A DNA stretch of 64,000 nt from Euglena gracilis. Its lineage: Eukaryota > Euglenida > Euglenophyceae > Euglenales. A program made the position numbers and the translations under genes. The stretch lies in assembly GCA_039621445.1 (NCBI GenBank), contig CP154956.1, forward strand, positions 95,360,406-95,424,405. Reading direction: 5' to 3'. Each line of letters begins with the position of its first letter. The first letter of the stretch is position 1. The notes beneath the pieces were generated by a model. The model ran no database searches. It saw only the letters and a list, made by a program, of their open reading frames with translations, and had not been told where the DNA came from. Shown piece after piece: positions 11,035 through 21,616 of this stretch.

Positions 11035-11560
11035 GGTGCTGTGGTGGGGGGGGGGGTCGACCCCCCACCCACCACCACAGCATTTCACCAAAAAATTTCA
11101 GGAAAATGGGGATGTTGGCCGGGGAAATTTTTGATTTTTTTGAAAAATGAACCCAAAATACATGATTTTTGATGGAAAACCACATTTTTTTCACACAAAT
11201 TTCAGGTATTAAAGGTATAGGTATTAAAATTGGTAGCTTTGGGGGGGGTGAAAAAAACGAAGGTCAAAAAAACGGGCCATATTTTGGCACAGTCAAATTT
11301 TCCTGACATTTTTTCTCTTGTAATTTTTTTGATTTTCAATGGCATTTTTTTGTTTCAGAAACCTCTCAAAATCAAAATTTGAGAAAATGTTGAAATTTGG
11401 GAAGGTGTGAAGAATGGGGGTTTGGGAGTTTTTGGGGGGACCTCCTATATGGGTCCCAAAATGGGTCCAACGCTCGGCGCCAAAGGTGCCAGAAAAAAAT
11501 TTTGGGGTCCAAAAATTGGTGCTCCCGGAAATACCATGCAGGGGTGGGGGGGATGGTTGA
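11035..11560 (+). repeat. Dispersed repeat H (gatttttgatggaaaaccacatttttt)
   Basis: Ordered blocks (gtggtggggg..gtcgaccc, ttttgatggaaaaccaca, ttttggcacagtcaaattt, cctctcaaaatcaaaattt, gggtcc..atgggtc) recur in two consecutive copies inside the 24227-25486 element and, reversed, at 52985-53270. The family may be the inside of a larger hAT-like element. Confidence 0.8.
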
Positions 11561-11886
11561 CCCCCCCCCCCCCCCACCCACCACCCTGGCTGTTTGGCCG
11601 ATTCCCGTTCTGCCCTGACCCTCAGGTAGATCGGCCGAAACCCAAATTTAGGCAACGGGTTTGTTGTTCAGTTGGGGGGGGGGGGTCATCAAATGAGAGT
11701 GGGGGAGGGGGGCAATTTCACCTTCCGAGGCAAAAACTCCATTGCCATCCAGTCGCCCTTCAGGGTGGTGGTTTGAATTGGAGGGCAGGGGATTCAATTT
11801 GCTCAGAGTAGGGGATGGGCTGGAAAAAAGCTGGTGGCTGGAAAAAGGCTGGCGGCTGGTTGACACTCTGGGGAGGAGGCAGCTGA

Positions 11887-11968
11887 AAACGGGGAGTTAA
11901 AAACCTGCTTGAGAAACAAATTGCAAAACTGTGGCCCTCCAGCGAAAGAAGAGCAAGGATGAGGGCAG
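11887..11968 (+). CDS. Candidate exon, same plus-strand gene as 12782-12877
   Basis: The open frame contains KNLLEKQIAKLWPSSERRAR and ends at GCA G|GTGACA (phase 1). The next plus-strand exon at 12782 begins in phase 1, so the two join as Ala-Ala-Val without a frame break. The 5' limit is uncertain: a TGA lies at 11884-11886 and the only acceptor inside is weak. Other frames here are also open, so the call is tentative. Confidence 0.4.
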
Positions 11969-12480
11969 GTGACACGCCGTCCCACAGCCGCAGCATGAAC
12001 GCAATTCATGCCATTCAGTGTGAATTGTGACGATGAGGCAGCTTTCCAGTGGTTGAGAGGGCCACCGGACGATGGTACGAGGGCGATTGGTTTGGTCAGC
12101 GCCAAAAGCCGGGAAACCTTTAGTTTGAGGGGGGAAGCAGCAAGCAGTTTGGTACGTTTGGCAGGTTAAATAACGGGCGACAGCCAGGCGACCGTTTTTT
12201 TGCTGCACACATCCAGTACATCTGCATCCAACCACCCCCCTCAGTTCATTGTCTTGTCTTGGGCAGGCGGGGGGTTGATGAGTCCTCAGTGGTTGGACCC
12301 TCTCTTCTTTAGCACTGGGATGCCCTTCAGTTCAGTGCTGAAATTCTTCAAAGGTTCAAATTCAGTCTCATTTTTGCAAATTTCAAGCTGTTCTGGAGGC
12401 TTACAATTGTGAATTGATTGCCGATGCAGTTTTGGGGGCATTTTTCCCTTCGCCATTAAGAAATGAAAACATGCCCTAAC

Positions 12481-12573
12481 CTGTGCCCCTTGTGCCCCTT
12501 GTACCAGGTGGCCCCTTGTACCAGGTGGTCCATGCACTCCTGGGATCACAATGGTGACGCCATCCAAAGGAAC
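12481..12573 (-). CDS. Candidate collagen-like exon
   Basis: A minus-strand exon of exactly 93 nt lies between a strong acceptor (CCCCCACAG) and donor CAG|GTTAGG, phase 0 on both sides. The 31 residues include PGVHGPPGTRGH and then GAQGAQ, which fits a Gly-X-Y collagen-type repeat. Symmetric phase-0 exons of Gly-X-Y repeats are typical of collagen-domain genes (known). The tract is short and no neighbouring exon was found, so a collagen-like protein is an inference. Confidence 0.5.
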
Positions 12574-12781
12574 CTGTGGGGGAGGGGAGGCAAAATTACG
12601 TGAAAAAAACCCAAAAATTCTGTGACAGTGTGCCATTGATTGTTAACAAAAAGGCATCGTTTGATCGGGACGGGATCTGGTTCTCAGGCGTCCGGCCAAC
12701 GGTCACCGGGGCGCCGGAGGCCACTGCGCTCAATAATGAAGCGGCCCGGCACCCTGCTTGGGGCTTCCTCGTTTCCTGCAG

Positions 12782-12877
12782 CCGTGGGCTTCTGGGATGA
12801 GCGGGATGGCCACCAGCCTCCCTATCCGGTATATGGGATAGTTGGGGCCGGGCTTCTTCTGGCCACCCAGGCTGCCT
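12782..12877 (+). CDS. Exon of an unknown plus-strand gene
   Basis: The acceptor tttcctgcag is followed by 96 nt and the donor T|GTGAGC. The translation begins AVGFWDERDGHQPPYPVYG and continues into a small hydrophobic run (IVGAGLLLATQAA). Phase 1 at the start agrees with the exon ending at 11968; it leaves in phase 1. No family is recognised. The hydrophobic end could start a membrane segment. Confidence 0.55.
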
Positions 12878-14559
12878 GTGAGCACACCTCACTCCAAAAC
12901 AACTCTGGGCAGAGTTTTTTCTTTCTCCCCCCCTTTTCTGCGGCACGTGAAGCCTTCACAGCGCTCTAACTGAAAGTGTCGGGCCACAGGTTTTTTCGGT
13001 TCAGCCACGGGGGATAAAGTCCATGGAGGGAAACCAGGCGGACCCCCCCACCCCATCCTGTCATTCACCTTTCTTCAAAAAAATTGGAAAACTTTGGGGA
13101 AGAACCCTGATTCCAAAATATGGAAATTCTTGGCAGAAAAAAAAAACGGGAATGACAAAAATTGGACAAAAAAGTGGGCCTTGAAAAAAGATTGCCAGAA
13201 TGTGGATGCTTATCGAAATAAGAGGGATTTAACGCACAAAGAATACGTCCGATTGATGTGACGAGACCACACAAATTTTTTTACCAATTTCCCAGGGGGG
13301 GGTCGGTTCCGCTCTTTCAAAACCCACTTTTTTATTTTTTTTTAAAAAAAAGCAGGCAGTCCACCCCCCACCCCCCGGAGGTGTCCACAAGGCGTCTGGA
13401 ACAGGGGAAGTTTTTTTAAGACCGGGCGGGGCGACCCCCCCCCCCCCCACCTGGGTGGGCCCCCCCCGGGGGGGGGGGGGGGGGGGTCCTGGGGGACCCA
13501 CCCACTTTTGCCCGAAAATGGCCAAAAATGCCAAAAATAGCACCTTTTCCAAAATTTTCGGCGCCGAAAAACATACAGCCACCAGCCCCCACCCCACCCC
13601 CACCCCCCTGGGGGGGGGAGGGAGGTCCAAGGGACCCACCCACCCTATCCTACCCCCCCTCCCCCCCCCCCGGGGGGGAGAGGAGGTACAAGACTAAAAA
13701 AAACCCGTGGTCTGGAATCCAAAGGAAAATTAACCACAAACGTGCAAAAGAACATAGCCAACAACCAAAAACTCCGGCAACTTTGGCACTGGATCATTTT
13801 GGAGGTTTTTTGTTGACCCCCCCACAGGGGGGGGGGGGCAGTCACCCACATTGTATGCTCCCAAATAACCTGGCAGGGGCAGTACCCAAACATCCAAACA
13901 AACAGGGGCAACACAAAGAATATGGTTCCTGTTCCCCAGGAGCCCATTTTGGGGGGCACAGTGTCGCTGGAAATAATGCCCTGCCGAAAGCATGGCAGGG
14001 AGGGTCAAAAAGAGGGCTTCATAATCTGGTATCCAGCCAAAATGCATCCGGAAGAGTTCCAATTTTATGGAAGTTTGTGCACATGTGGCAGGATACAGAA
14101 ACAGCTGATGGGAAGGGTCCACCACTTCCCCCCCGTGGGGGGGGGATGGACCCCAGTCATCATCCATATTTCACCGCAAGATTTGATGTGTTTGATGATA
14201 TTTGCTAAAAATCCATCAAGAATCATAGGTTTCCTGAATCGTTTCAAATTTTGTCCAAACCGAATTCTGTCGTCCACTGATTTGCAAGATTATTCGGGGA
14301 TTCGCATCCCAAAAGAAACCTGTCTGCACGCTTTTTTGGTGAAGACTTTCCAAAAGGAACTCCGCCTCCCCGCAAAAGAAGCCAGGATGGGATGCCAGCA
14401 GATTATACACACATGCATCCACACCTGGAGGCCAATCATAGGGGAATGCCATTGCTGAAACTTTGGTGGCACACATCGTCAGTTTTCATGAAGATGACAG
14501 CAAAACAACTGACTCCCGAAACCCAAACAATGTAATTAGGATGTGTTGTGGTGCCCCAG
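12878..14559. other. Repeat-rich stretch with very long G/C runs
   Basis: This stretch contains one of the longest homopolymers of the window (about 20 G at 13467-13487) and C runs at 13434-13450 and 13655-13670. The long frames on both strands here are Pro/Gly artefacts. Normal-complexity DNA at 13880-14450 has short frames but no splice-supported exon. Confidence 0.5.
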
Positions 14560-14730
14560 GACGCGGAGACCGAAGCAGAGGGAATTTGGCAGTTAGGGTG
14601 CCTGAGAGCTGTCACCAGGTACATAACACCAGCATGTGTGTTTGGGAACCTTCCAACGGCTGCCTCATCAGCATGGGATGTTGCTGGAACGATTCGAGGA
14701 GGTGTGCCTAAGCCTGAAACGATACCCTGA
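14560..14730 (+). CDS. Candidate exon, probably terminal
   Basis: The acceptor gtgccccag opens a frame that reads DAETEAEGIWQLGCLRAVTR and continues protein-like (FGNLPTAASSAWDVAGTIRG) to TGA at 14728-14730. An internal CCAG|GTACAT at 14619 could instead be a donor. The family is unknown. The unbroken continuation favours a terminal exon. Confidence 0.45.
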   Translation, partial: DAETEAEGIWQLGCLRAVTRYITPACVFGNLPTAASSAWDVAGTIRGGVPKPETIP

Positions 14731-15128
14731 ACCTTGACTTTGCGAAAAATTGGTGTCTGCGTGTGAGATCAAGAAATTTGTCTGGTCGGTTTTTTGCATC
14801 TGTGCACACCAACCACTTGTACAGCTTCACACATACACCATTTAGAGGTGCGGCATCCCGACAGTTTAGAACAACAAAAGCACCAGCCTTCTAGGCCTGA
14901 CTTTGGGCATTGACAGTTGGGCTATGAAAAAAACCATTTTTAACCCCTGAAACATCAAAATAAACGGCCGTTCCAGGTTTTATCTTAAAATTTGAGTTTC
15001 TGGTGCCCTTCATCCCCAGAATTGTAGGCAGAAAATGACACACGGCACATTGGGTGGGAATGGATATGCCAGCGGACCTGAAAATCTTGGAGTTCAGGGG
15101 GGCACATAATACAACACACTAACGTCCT
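14731..15128. other. No supported gene
   Basis: Normal-complexity DNA; no splice-supported frame was found. Confidence 0.4.
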
Positions 15129-15287
15129 TTATTTGACCTTCTGAGATGCTGCGCAACACCTCCATTCTGAGCACAACACCTCCACACACCTGCTCTGCTC
15201 CTGTTTCCACTCATTGATGAATATGGGAGGCTCTTGGTTGGTTTTAATGTGGTGGATGAGCAAAACCACACATTGTCCATTTGTATA
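15129..15287 (-). CDS. Candidate terminal exon, Cys-rich C-terminus
   Basis: The minus-strand frame is bounded by TGA at 15288-15290 upstream and ends with TAA at 15129-15131. It contains KTNQEPPIFINEWKQEQSRC and then a short Cys-rich tail (CVEVLCSEWRCC). No acceptor was resolved and no family is recognised. Composition alone supports coding. Confidence 0.35.
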   Translation of the reverse strand, partial: YTNGQCVVLLIHHIKTNQEPPIFINEWKQEQSRCVEVLCSEWRCCAASQKVK

Positions 15288-15607
15288 TCATTCCCATCCC
15301 AGCACATTCAATGAAAAATGCACAAGAAGAATGGTCCAAAAAAAAGGCATATATTGGCAAAATGGGTCAATTTCAGGGGGTCAAAATGGGTCAATTTCAA
15401 TATAATTTCTGGCACCTTTACACCATTATTCATTACCCAAAACGTCAAACAAACTGTTTTTTTTTAAGATTTAAGTTTTTGACCCGTTCAATCCCCAGTT
15501 CGACCAGTTCGGCCATTGGCCGTCCCTTAGGCCTGAGGGCGGTCCTCAAGGGGGAAAAAACCTTCCTTTCCCTCATGGATCGCCCGGTGTGGACGGCATA
15601 GATTCTT

Positions 15608-15692
15608 AAACATCAGCAGAGCAGCAGCAGCAACCACCACCACCACCAACACCGACAACAACAACACATAACAACAACAAACAACAAACCAT
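15608..15692 (+). repeat. CAG/CAN trinucleotide-like microsatellite
   Basis: Runs of cag, cac and aac triplets form an imperfect microsatellite. The unique, GC-richer DNA that follows to 15960 has several open frames but no splice-supported exon. Confidence 0.8.
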
Positions 15693-15984
15693 CACCCCGT
15701 TTGATGACGGTGTGAGCTGGCATTCCCCAGCGGCAACCGGGTGCCAGCCTGTGGGGCCGCAGCGGCCCAGAAAGGGAAAGTGAAGGAATGAGCCCGCCAC
15801 CAGGCCAGTCAGCGGTGCCTGAGGCGCTCCTTTTCCACCCCGACACCAGGCAATTGCATTGGCCAGGGAGCCCTGCATGACATTCAAAACTGGTCTCGAA
15901 CTGAAATTCAACATTCAAAAGGGATAATTCCTTCGGCATTCCAAAACCAAACCTTCCGCCACGATGGGGATAGAGTTTTTGACT

Positions 15985-16650
15985 TTTTGACTGATTTTGG
16001 CCGCTTTGTGCCGGCCCTTGACGGCTTTTTGATGCTTTTGTGGGATTTTGGCCACTTTTGCACACTCTTTGCCACTTTTTGTTGCTTCAAACTTCTTTTT
16101 GCGACCTTTGCCATCTTTTGGCCGGTCATTTGCTCTTTTTGGCTGATTCTGGCCACTTTAACCGCTTCTGGCCACTCTTAGCCGATTTTGGGTGCTGTAT
16201 GTGTATTTTTTGGGGCCCACTTTTGCCCACTTTTTGCCACTTTAAAGCAGCTTTGGCCTTTTTGTCTGCTTTTTGCCACTTGAGGCTTCTGATGCTTTTG
16301 ACCACCTTTGCCCACATGAGGCTGCTTCTGCTGATTGTTTGGTGACTTTTGGTCACTTTTGACTGCTCTTTTGTCACTTTTGGTCACATCCTTCTCTCTT
16401 GACTTGCATCTTTCTTGAACCTGCTGAAAGAGACAAAAACAGGAAAAAAAAGTGGTCCAAAAGAAGCGAAAAGTGGGCAAAGGTGGACAAAAGTGGGCAA
16501 AAGTTGGGGAGAAATGGGTACTGATGGCAACAATGGCCAAAAAACAAAAACAAAACGAAAAGCCAGGGAAGACTTGTCTGCAGGGGTCTTGAAAAATGAC
16601 AGTCGGCCCTGGTCGCACCTGGTCGGCTCTGGTCGGCCCTGGTCGGTTGC
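15985..16650. repeat. Bipartite TGGCC inverted array, copy 3
   Basis: A cttttggccactttt array (15985-16385) is followed by an aaaagtgggcaaa array (16440-16560) and by ctggtcggcc decamers (16605-16650). This is the same order as inside the 3545-5077 element, but I find no CAGACCTCTG termini here, so the fold-back unit moves or spreads independently of those TIRs. Confidence 0.75.
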
Positions 16651-16794
16651 AGGTGCCTGCTCCCTTGTTGCAGCACCAGCTGAAAATTAAAAAAGAGACG
16701 ATTTGTGGAGCGCTCTCTGGTTCCCGCAGCAAGCATCCGCCCATGCACCTACCCATTCCAAGAAGTTCGGGGAGGGGGGTGGTCGGCAAAAAAA

Positions 16795-17110
16795 GGTGAG
16801 CACAACCCCCCAGGCCAGGGATGTGTGGGAAGCCCTTCGGTTTCGAGGTAGGTGGAGGAGGGGGTCCGGACCACCCCATCCCCCACCACCTCTTCCCCCT
16901 CTTTGGCAGGTTCCAAAAATAAAAATTTTACTGTGGATATGCGGTAGAAAATCCAAAAAAAAAAGTTTTTCCCTCACTTTTAAGCATATTGCAATTTTTG
17001 CATTTTTGGGTGTTTTCCACATGAAAAGTGTTTAAAAAGATTCAAAAACAAGGAGTTTTTGAGGGGTTTTTTTCGCAGAAAAATCATTAATTTTGGCCTG
17101 GTGTCGGTGC
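16795..17110. repeat. Dispersed repeat, copy 2 of the 6480-7010 family
   Basis: The same ordered blocks as 6480-7010 end at gttttccacatg. A and G homopolymers differ in length between the copies. Confidence 0.7.
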
Positions 17111-17264
17111 GCAGCCGCCCACAGAACTGAAAATTTTTCCGGCCCCTCACTGTTTCGAGATAGGAGGGATAGGAGATTTCGAGACAGAGAAAGGAGAGGG
17201 GGGACCCATCCCCCCGGTCGATCCCCCACCAGGCCTCCCCTACCCCCCTATCCCACCCCAAGGG

Positions 17265-17540
17265 GGGTGCCTTGTGCTATGGGGTGCCTCCCATAGCAGG
17301 CACACCCGGGGGGGGGGGGGTCGGTTTTGGACCCCAGTGCCTGCCGACCCAGCCAAATTTCCTTTGCTTGAAAATTGGCTGGGGGTTTTTGAAAAAGGCC
17401 ATTTTCGGGCCCCCGGCATCTTCGGCGCTGGGGGGGGGGGGGTGGGGGTGCCACCCAACCCCCGAGGGGAGGGTCCAAAATGCACTACCACCCTGCCTGC
17501 CCAGAGCACCCCCCAGGGGGTGGTGCGCATTACCTTTAAA
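17265..17540. repeat. MITE-like interior shared with 8090-8300 and 27790-28030
   Basis: ttgtgctatggggtgcct, caggcacaccc, aaaaggccattttcgg and cttcggcgc occur in the same order as in the 27759-28039 element. Terminal CAGGCTTGTGC sequences are not intact here. Confidence 0.6.
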
Positions 17541-17639
17541 TGAAACCTGGCCAACACCCCGCCTAAAACCTTAATAAAAAAAAAAGGGCAGATAGCCCTT
17601 GCTGGGTCAGTCTGACCCATGAAACCCATCGGGGGGGGG

Positions 17640-17864
17640 GGGGGTTGGTGGCATGGGTGTGAAGTGAATTGGCAGTTGGAACAATGGAGACAGAGGAAGA
17701 GAGAATTCCATTTGGGATGGGGTGGAAAAGGCATCGACGTGCTGAAGCAGAGTTGTTTGGTGACTGAATTTCCACCCCATGGCTATCTCATGGAGCCTGC
17801 ATTGTTGTTCGCATGGTCAGGGTCAGCGTTCATAATAGGGGAGAGAGAAGAAGTCTTAAAGTGA
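17640..17864 (+). CDS. Open frame with protein-like composition, unknown
   Basis: Downstream of a G run, about 70 codons read without repeat character (for example KQSCLVTEFPPHGYLMEPAL) to a stop at 17862-17864. No splice acceptor or domain was identified. It may be a terminal exon or a chance frame. Confidence 0.3.
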   Translation, partial: GGWWHGCEVNWQLEQWRQRKREFHLGWGGKGIDVLKQSCLVTEFPPHGYLMEPALLFAWSGSAFIIGEREEVLK

Positions 17865-17947
17865 AGCAAGTCCCGTGTGTTGCAGAAAGGGAACAATCAG
17901 CAGTCAGGAGCGATCAAAAGCAGGGTTCAAAAAAAATTGATCGGAAC

Positions 17948-18000
17948 CCAAAATCCCATATGTGATTTTACGTGATTTTACGTGATTTTTTTCAGGGTCA
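17948..18000 (+). repeat. GTGATTTTAC short tandem, copy 1
   Basis: Three units of gtgattttac. The motif recurs at 18590-18645, which includes both orientations. Confidence 0.75.
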
Positions 18001-18032
18001 AAATTTTTCCGGTTTTGCAGAAAAGCGAACAA

Positions 18033-18265
18033 AATTGTACTACTTTGATGCCAATATATCACTTTCAGAGCATATGCCATTGTCTCTGAATTGTAAAGCA
18101 GAAGCCACAATGCGGAGACATGAGAGTGGTGCTGGCAAAACGAAGAAATTGTACTACTTTTGATGCTAATATGTCACTTTCAGAGCATATGCCATCGTCT
18201 CCAACTTGGAAAGCAGAAAGAACCCACAATGCATAGACATCAGAGTGGTGCTGGCAGTTGAGTGC
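18033..18265 (+). repeat. Tandem duplication of about 115 bp
   Basis: The blocks ttgtactact, cactttcagagcatatgcca, aaagcagaa and gagtggtgctggca occur twice in the same order (18033-18140 and 18146-18265) with about 10-15% divergence. No function is apparent. Confidence 0.85.
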
Positions 18266-18558
18266 AAATGCGGTTCAGCACAGACGCGTGTGACATGTGG
18301 AACATGTGGAAGAATTTTGTTCAAAGGTATGCCCGCATTTTCGCTGCTCTTATCCTTTACTTGAGTTATTCCTTGGTTCAGCATCACCACTATCAGACCC
18401 AGACATTTAATCTGAAAAGGAGAAAAAAGAAGACAACCCACCAAATAAAGAAAAAAGGAGTAGGACGAAGAGAAGGAGCAATGGTTTTGGTGTTGAGAAA
18501 TCCAACAAACTTGAGGTGGGCGGAAAGGAACACATGCAAGATTTACGTGATTTTTTAG
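18262..18558 (+). CDS. Small open frame with a possible membrane segment
   Basis: A 98-codon frame has a hydrophobic stretch (IFAALILYLSYSLV) followed by a Lys/Arg-rich tail. It begins inside the 18033-18265 duplication and ends at the GTGATTTTAC repeat, so it may be fortuitous. There is no ATG in strong context, no splice sites and no homologue known to me. Confidence 0.25.
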   Translation: MQMRFSTDACDMWNMWKNFVQRYARIFAALILYLSYSLVQHHHYQTQTFNLKRRKKKTTHQIKKKGVGRREGAMVLVLRNPTNLRWAERNTCKIYVIF

Positions 18559-18589
18559 GAAAAAAATTTTCTGACAAAAATTTCTATGC

Positions 18590-18645
18590 GTGATTTTACG
18601 TGATTTTACGTGAAATCACGTGATTTACGTGATTTTTGAAAAAAA
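18590..18645. repeat. GTGATTTTAC / CACGTGA inverted tandem, copy 2
   Basis: gtgattttac units run into gtgaaatcacgtgatt, giving a short palindromic centre. Confidence 0.75.
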
Positions 18646-18989
18646 ATGGATTTCCGTGATCATATGTGATTTTGATTTTGCGTGCCACATTTTTATGAAA
18701 AACCCTGTCAAAAGGCAACACCAGAGGCCAACTGCACCACGGAAACCCACCTTAAATCAACCCAAAATTTGATTCTGATCGCGATCGTGACTATTTTTTT
18801 GCTCATTCATGCAAATCAAAAAAAAAACGTGGCAGATCCGTTCAATCAGAAAGCGGAGGCTATGTGGGCACTGGCTTAAAGGTCTGTGATTTCCCTCTGT
18901 GATCAGGGAATTTCTTAAAGACTTCCAAAAAAAATCGGCACTGTGTGCTCAGAATATTTTAAGACCAATCTGGCTGTGACGGGCAGGAA

Positions 18990-19080
18990 CCAACTTTATT
19001 TATTATTTATTTATTAATCTATTTCACTTTATTTATTCATTTATTTCTTAATTTATTTCCTTTATATTTTATTTATTTCA
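18990..19080. repeat. TTTA-rich low-complexity tract
   Basis: About 90 bp consist of ttta/ttat units. No coding or regulatory reading is supported. Confidence 0.8.
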
Positions 19081-19149
19081 GTGGGCCCTGGGTGAGTCTG
19101 CCGCCAGGCTGGGAGCTGCTGGCTGGATAAAAGGCGCAGCTGGCTGGAC

Positions 19150-19505
19150 CAGGCTTTTGCTCAAAGGGGGGGGTCCACCAGCTGGCCATTTTACTGGTCA
19201 CTTAAAAAAAGGCCATTAGCTAGACCCCCTCCCCCGGGGGGGGGGGGGGGTCCAGGGTCCCCTGACTAGAAATTTTATTTCTTCCGACGCTGCGGGCGGA
19301 GGTGGAAATTTGGACTTTTCAAGAATTTTTTCCCCGAATTTTTATCAAAAAAAAACCCAAAACTGCCAAAAAAAATGGACATTATTGGCAGGTTTTGGGG
19401 GTTCAACAAAATTCCGGCGCGTCAAACAAGTCATGCCCACCCTGCTAGCGACGGGGGCGTCCAATAGAGTTTTCACTGGCAAAATTCAGACTAGCTGCGG
19501 TCAAG
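19150..19505. mobile_element. Degenerate hAT-like MITE, left end CAGGCTTTTGCTC
   Basis: The left terminus CAGGCTTTTGCTCAAAGG and the ctagaccccc plus G-run interior match 59175-59583. The interior ends with the ctgcggtcaagcccc...gtgctgcaa blocks, but the right terminus and TSD are missing, so the copy is truncated. Confidence 0.65.
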
Positions 19506-20426
19506 CCCCAGTGCTGCAAACCCAAAAAGAAGATGACTGGGGGACCCCTCTCTCCCGGGGTAGGGTCTAGGGTCTCTTCCGGCTTCCCTGGTGGAGTGCT
19601 GGGTGTTCTCTCGCCAGAGCAGACAGATGCATGCCTTCCTGTGGCTACACCTGGTGCCAGGGTGTGTCTCTGTGGAGTCCGGTGGTTTTCAGTGGTGTTG
19701 TGAAGGGAATGCCCTTGAATGGCTGGGCAAAACCCAACTCCATACTGTCCACTCGAAACGATGCAGCAACACAAATTTTGTGGGCTGGCTGGAAAAAGAC
19801 GCTGGGATTCCCTCCTTGGGGGATGGAGGGGTCCGGTCAGCTGGCAGCTGGACCCAGCTGGGGCACGAAAAACAGACAAAAAAAAGTCGAAATCCGGCTA
19901 AGATGGGATTATTTTTTTCATCCAAAATGGTGAGGTGAAAACAAAAAAAAATACGGGGGGGGGTTGGCAGCCCAGCTGGGAGCTGCTGGGTGGAAAAAAA
20001 AGTGCTGGCTGGCTGGACCTCAGGGTCGTCCCTGGCTGAGGGGACCTTTTTTTGGAAGCCCCCTGATGGAGCTGCCAAAAAAAGAATAGGAAATGCTTCC
20101 CTCAAAGCCAAATCTCTCCAGTTCAACAATACAAACGCATGGACATGTGGTGAAACATATGTTTGTGTTCCATTCCAAATATGACAAACAAATTGATGGA
20201 AGAAAAAGAACCAAACCGAGGGCTTCCCGCCTGTTCATTTGTAGTGAGTGGCCGACACTGATTGTTTGTGTGTTTGTGTGTATGGCAGTATGTGTGTACC
20301 CCCTGATTGTTTGTGTGTTTGTGTGCATGGCGGTATGTGTGTACCCTCGTGTGTTGGCGACGTGCAGAGTTCAGCAGATTCCAATTTGGATGCAAGACCC
20401 ATTTTGCAACAAATGAAAAATAATAC
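19506..20426. other. Mostly unique DNA without a secure gene
   Basis: 19560-19850 is normal-complexity with open frames on both strands. 20270-20350 is a two-unit tandem (ttgtttgtgtgtttgtgtg...tatgtgtgtaccc). No splice-supported exon was found. Confidence 0.4.
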
Positions 20427-20434
20427 GTGCAAAG

Positions 20435-20972
20435 CAGGCTGTTTTTTTTTTACCAACCCCGGGGGGTCCGGAGTGCCTATGAGTGCCTGCCCAGGCAGGT
20501 ACTACCCCCCCCCCTCAGGGGGGGTCGGCACCACAAGGGAAGAGACCAAAGGGACGGCCTCACTTATGAGTAATTTTTTGAATTGTATCATCACACATGT
20601 GGAACTTTGTGACATTGAAAGCAATGAATTTGTGTTCCATTTTTTGGCAAACTCAAAAAAAGAAATTGGAAACAATTTGCAATAGCACCAATAGCACAAT
20701 TCTTGAAAGGCATCAGAATGCATTTTGCACTTTGTTGCATTGAATTCAATGACTTTGTTTCATTTTTTTCTTCACAAAACTCAAAAAGAAACCAGAATCA
20801 TCCCACAGTCGCATTCTGTGATTGGCACTGGAAGAGCTGGGAAAAAAAATGCTGCGCAGAGGAGTGCCTGCTAAGCACTTTTCGCCAAATGCCCCCCCCC
20901 CCGGGGGTCGGATTTGGAGTGCCCAGGCAGGCACCCCCGGGTGGGGTCGGAACCCGACTAAAATACAGCCTG
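20435..20972. mobile_element. hAT-like element 1 of a tandem pair
   Basis: It starts CAGGCTGTTTTTT and ends with the complement of CAGGCTGTATTTTAGTCGGG. The octamer GTGCAAAG flanks it (20427-20434 and 20973-20980), a perfect 8-bp TSD. Poly-C/G blocks with gcctgcccaggcagg palindromes sit near both ends around about 330 bp of A/T-rich filler. There is no transposase frame. Confidence 0.85.
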
Positions 20973-20980
20973 GTGCAAAG

Positions 20981-21241
20981 CAGGCTGTTTTTTACCAACC
21001 CCGGGGGGGGAGGGGGGGGAGGGGTCCGGAGTGCCTGCCCAGCCAGGCACTACCCCCCCCCCGGGGGGGGGGGTCGCATTTTGGCCTTTTCCCGGGCACA
21101 TTCCTTTGAAAATAGGCCATTTTTGGCTCCCCGGCGCCTTCGCTGGGGAGGGGGGTCGGATTTGGAGTGCCTTGGGGTGCCTGCCCAGGCAGGCACCCCC
21201 CCCCCCGGGGTGGGGTAGGTACCCGACTAAAATACAGCCTG
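20981..21241. mobile_element. hAT-like element 2 of a tandem pair
   Basis: It has the same termini as its neighbour, CAGGCTGTTTTTTACC and the complement of CAGGCTGTATTTTAGTCGGG. It shares the middle GTGCAAAG (20973-20980) and has a third copy at 21242-21249. Two elements thus sit head to tail, separated by one TSD copy. At 261 bp it is MITE-sized and non-coding. Confidence 0.88.
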
Positions 21242-21562
21242 GTGCAAAGTTGAGGAAATGATATCTTGCAAATATCCAGAAGGGAATATATAAATGAACA
21301 GAAATGGACCATCAGGCATATCTTTTCTTCCACGAGCAAAGGGGCGATGGACAACCCACCCAAAATATGCCATGCAAAAAAAATGAAAAAAACAAAAACA
21401 ATCAAATTGCACGCAAATTTCTTTTGCACTGCTTTTTTTTTTGCTAAAGAGCAAAAGTTTTTTGGGAAAATTTGTTATCGCGTAACATTTTCATGACGCA
21501 CCACAATGCAGATTTTGAATGAGCTTTTCCATTTGCTTCCAACATTGCTCAATTTACTTTAA

Positions 21563-21616
21563 ATACACACACACACACATATATATCCATATATATATCC
21601 ATATATATATATATTA
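21563..21616. repeat. CA / TA microsatellite
   Basis: (ca)n passes into (ta)n with tatatatcca interruptions. Confidence 0.9.

Noticed and set aside
13229-14208. 136-226-aa Pro/Gly-rich ORFs
   Set aside because: They cross poly-C/poly-G tracts and are open on both strands; composition follows the homopolymers.
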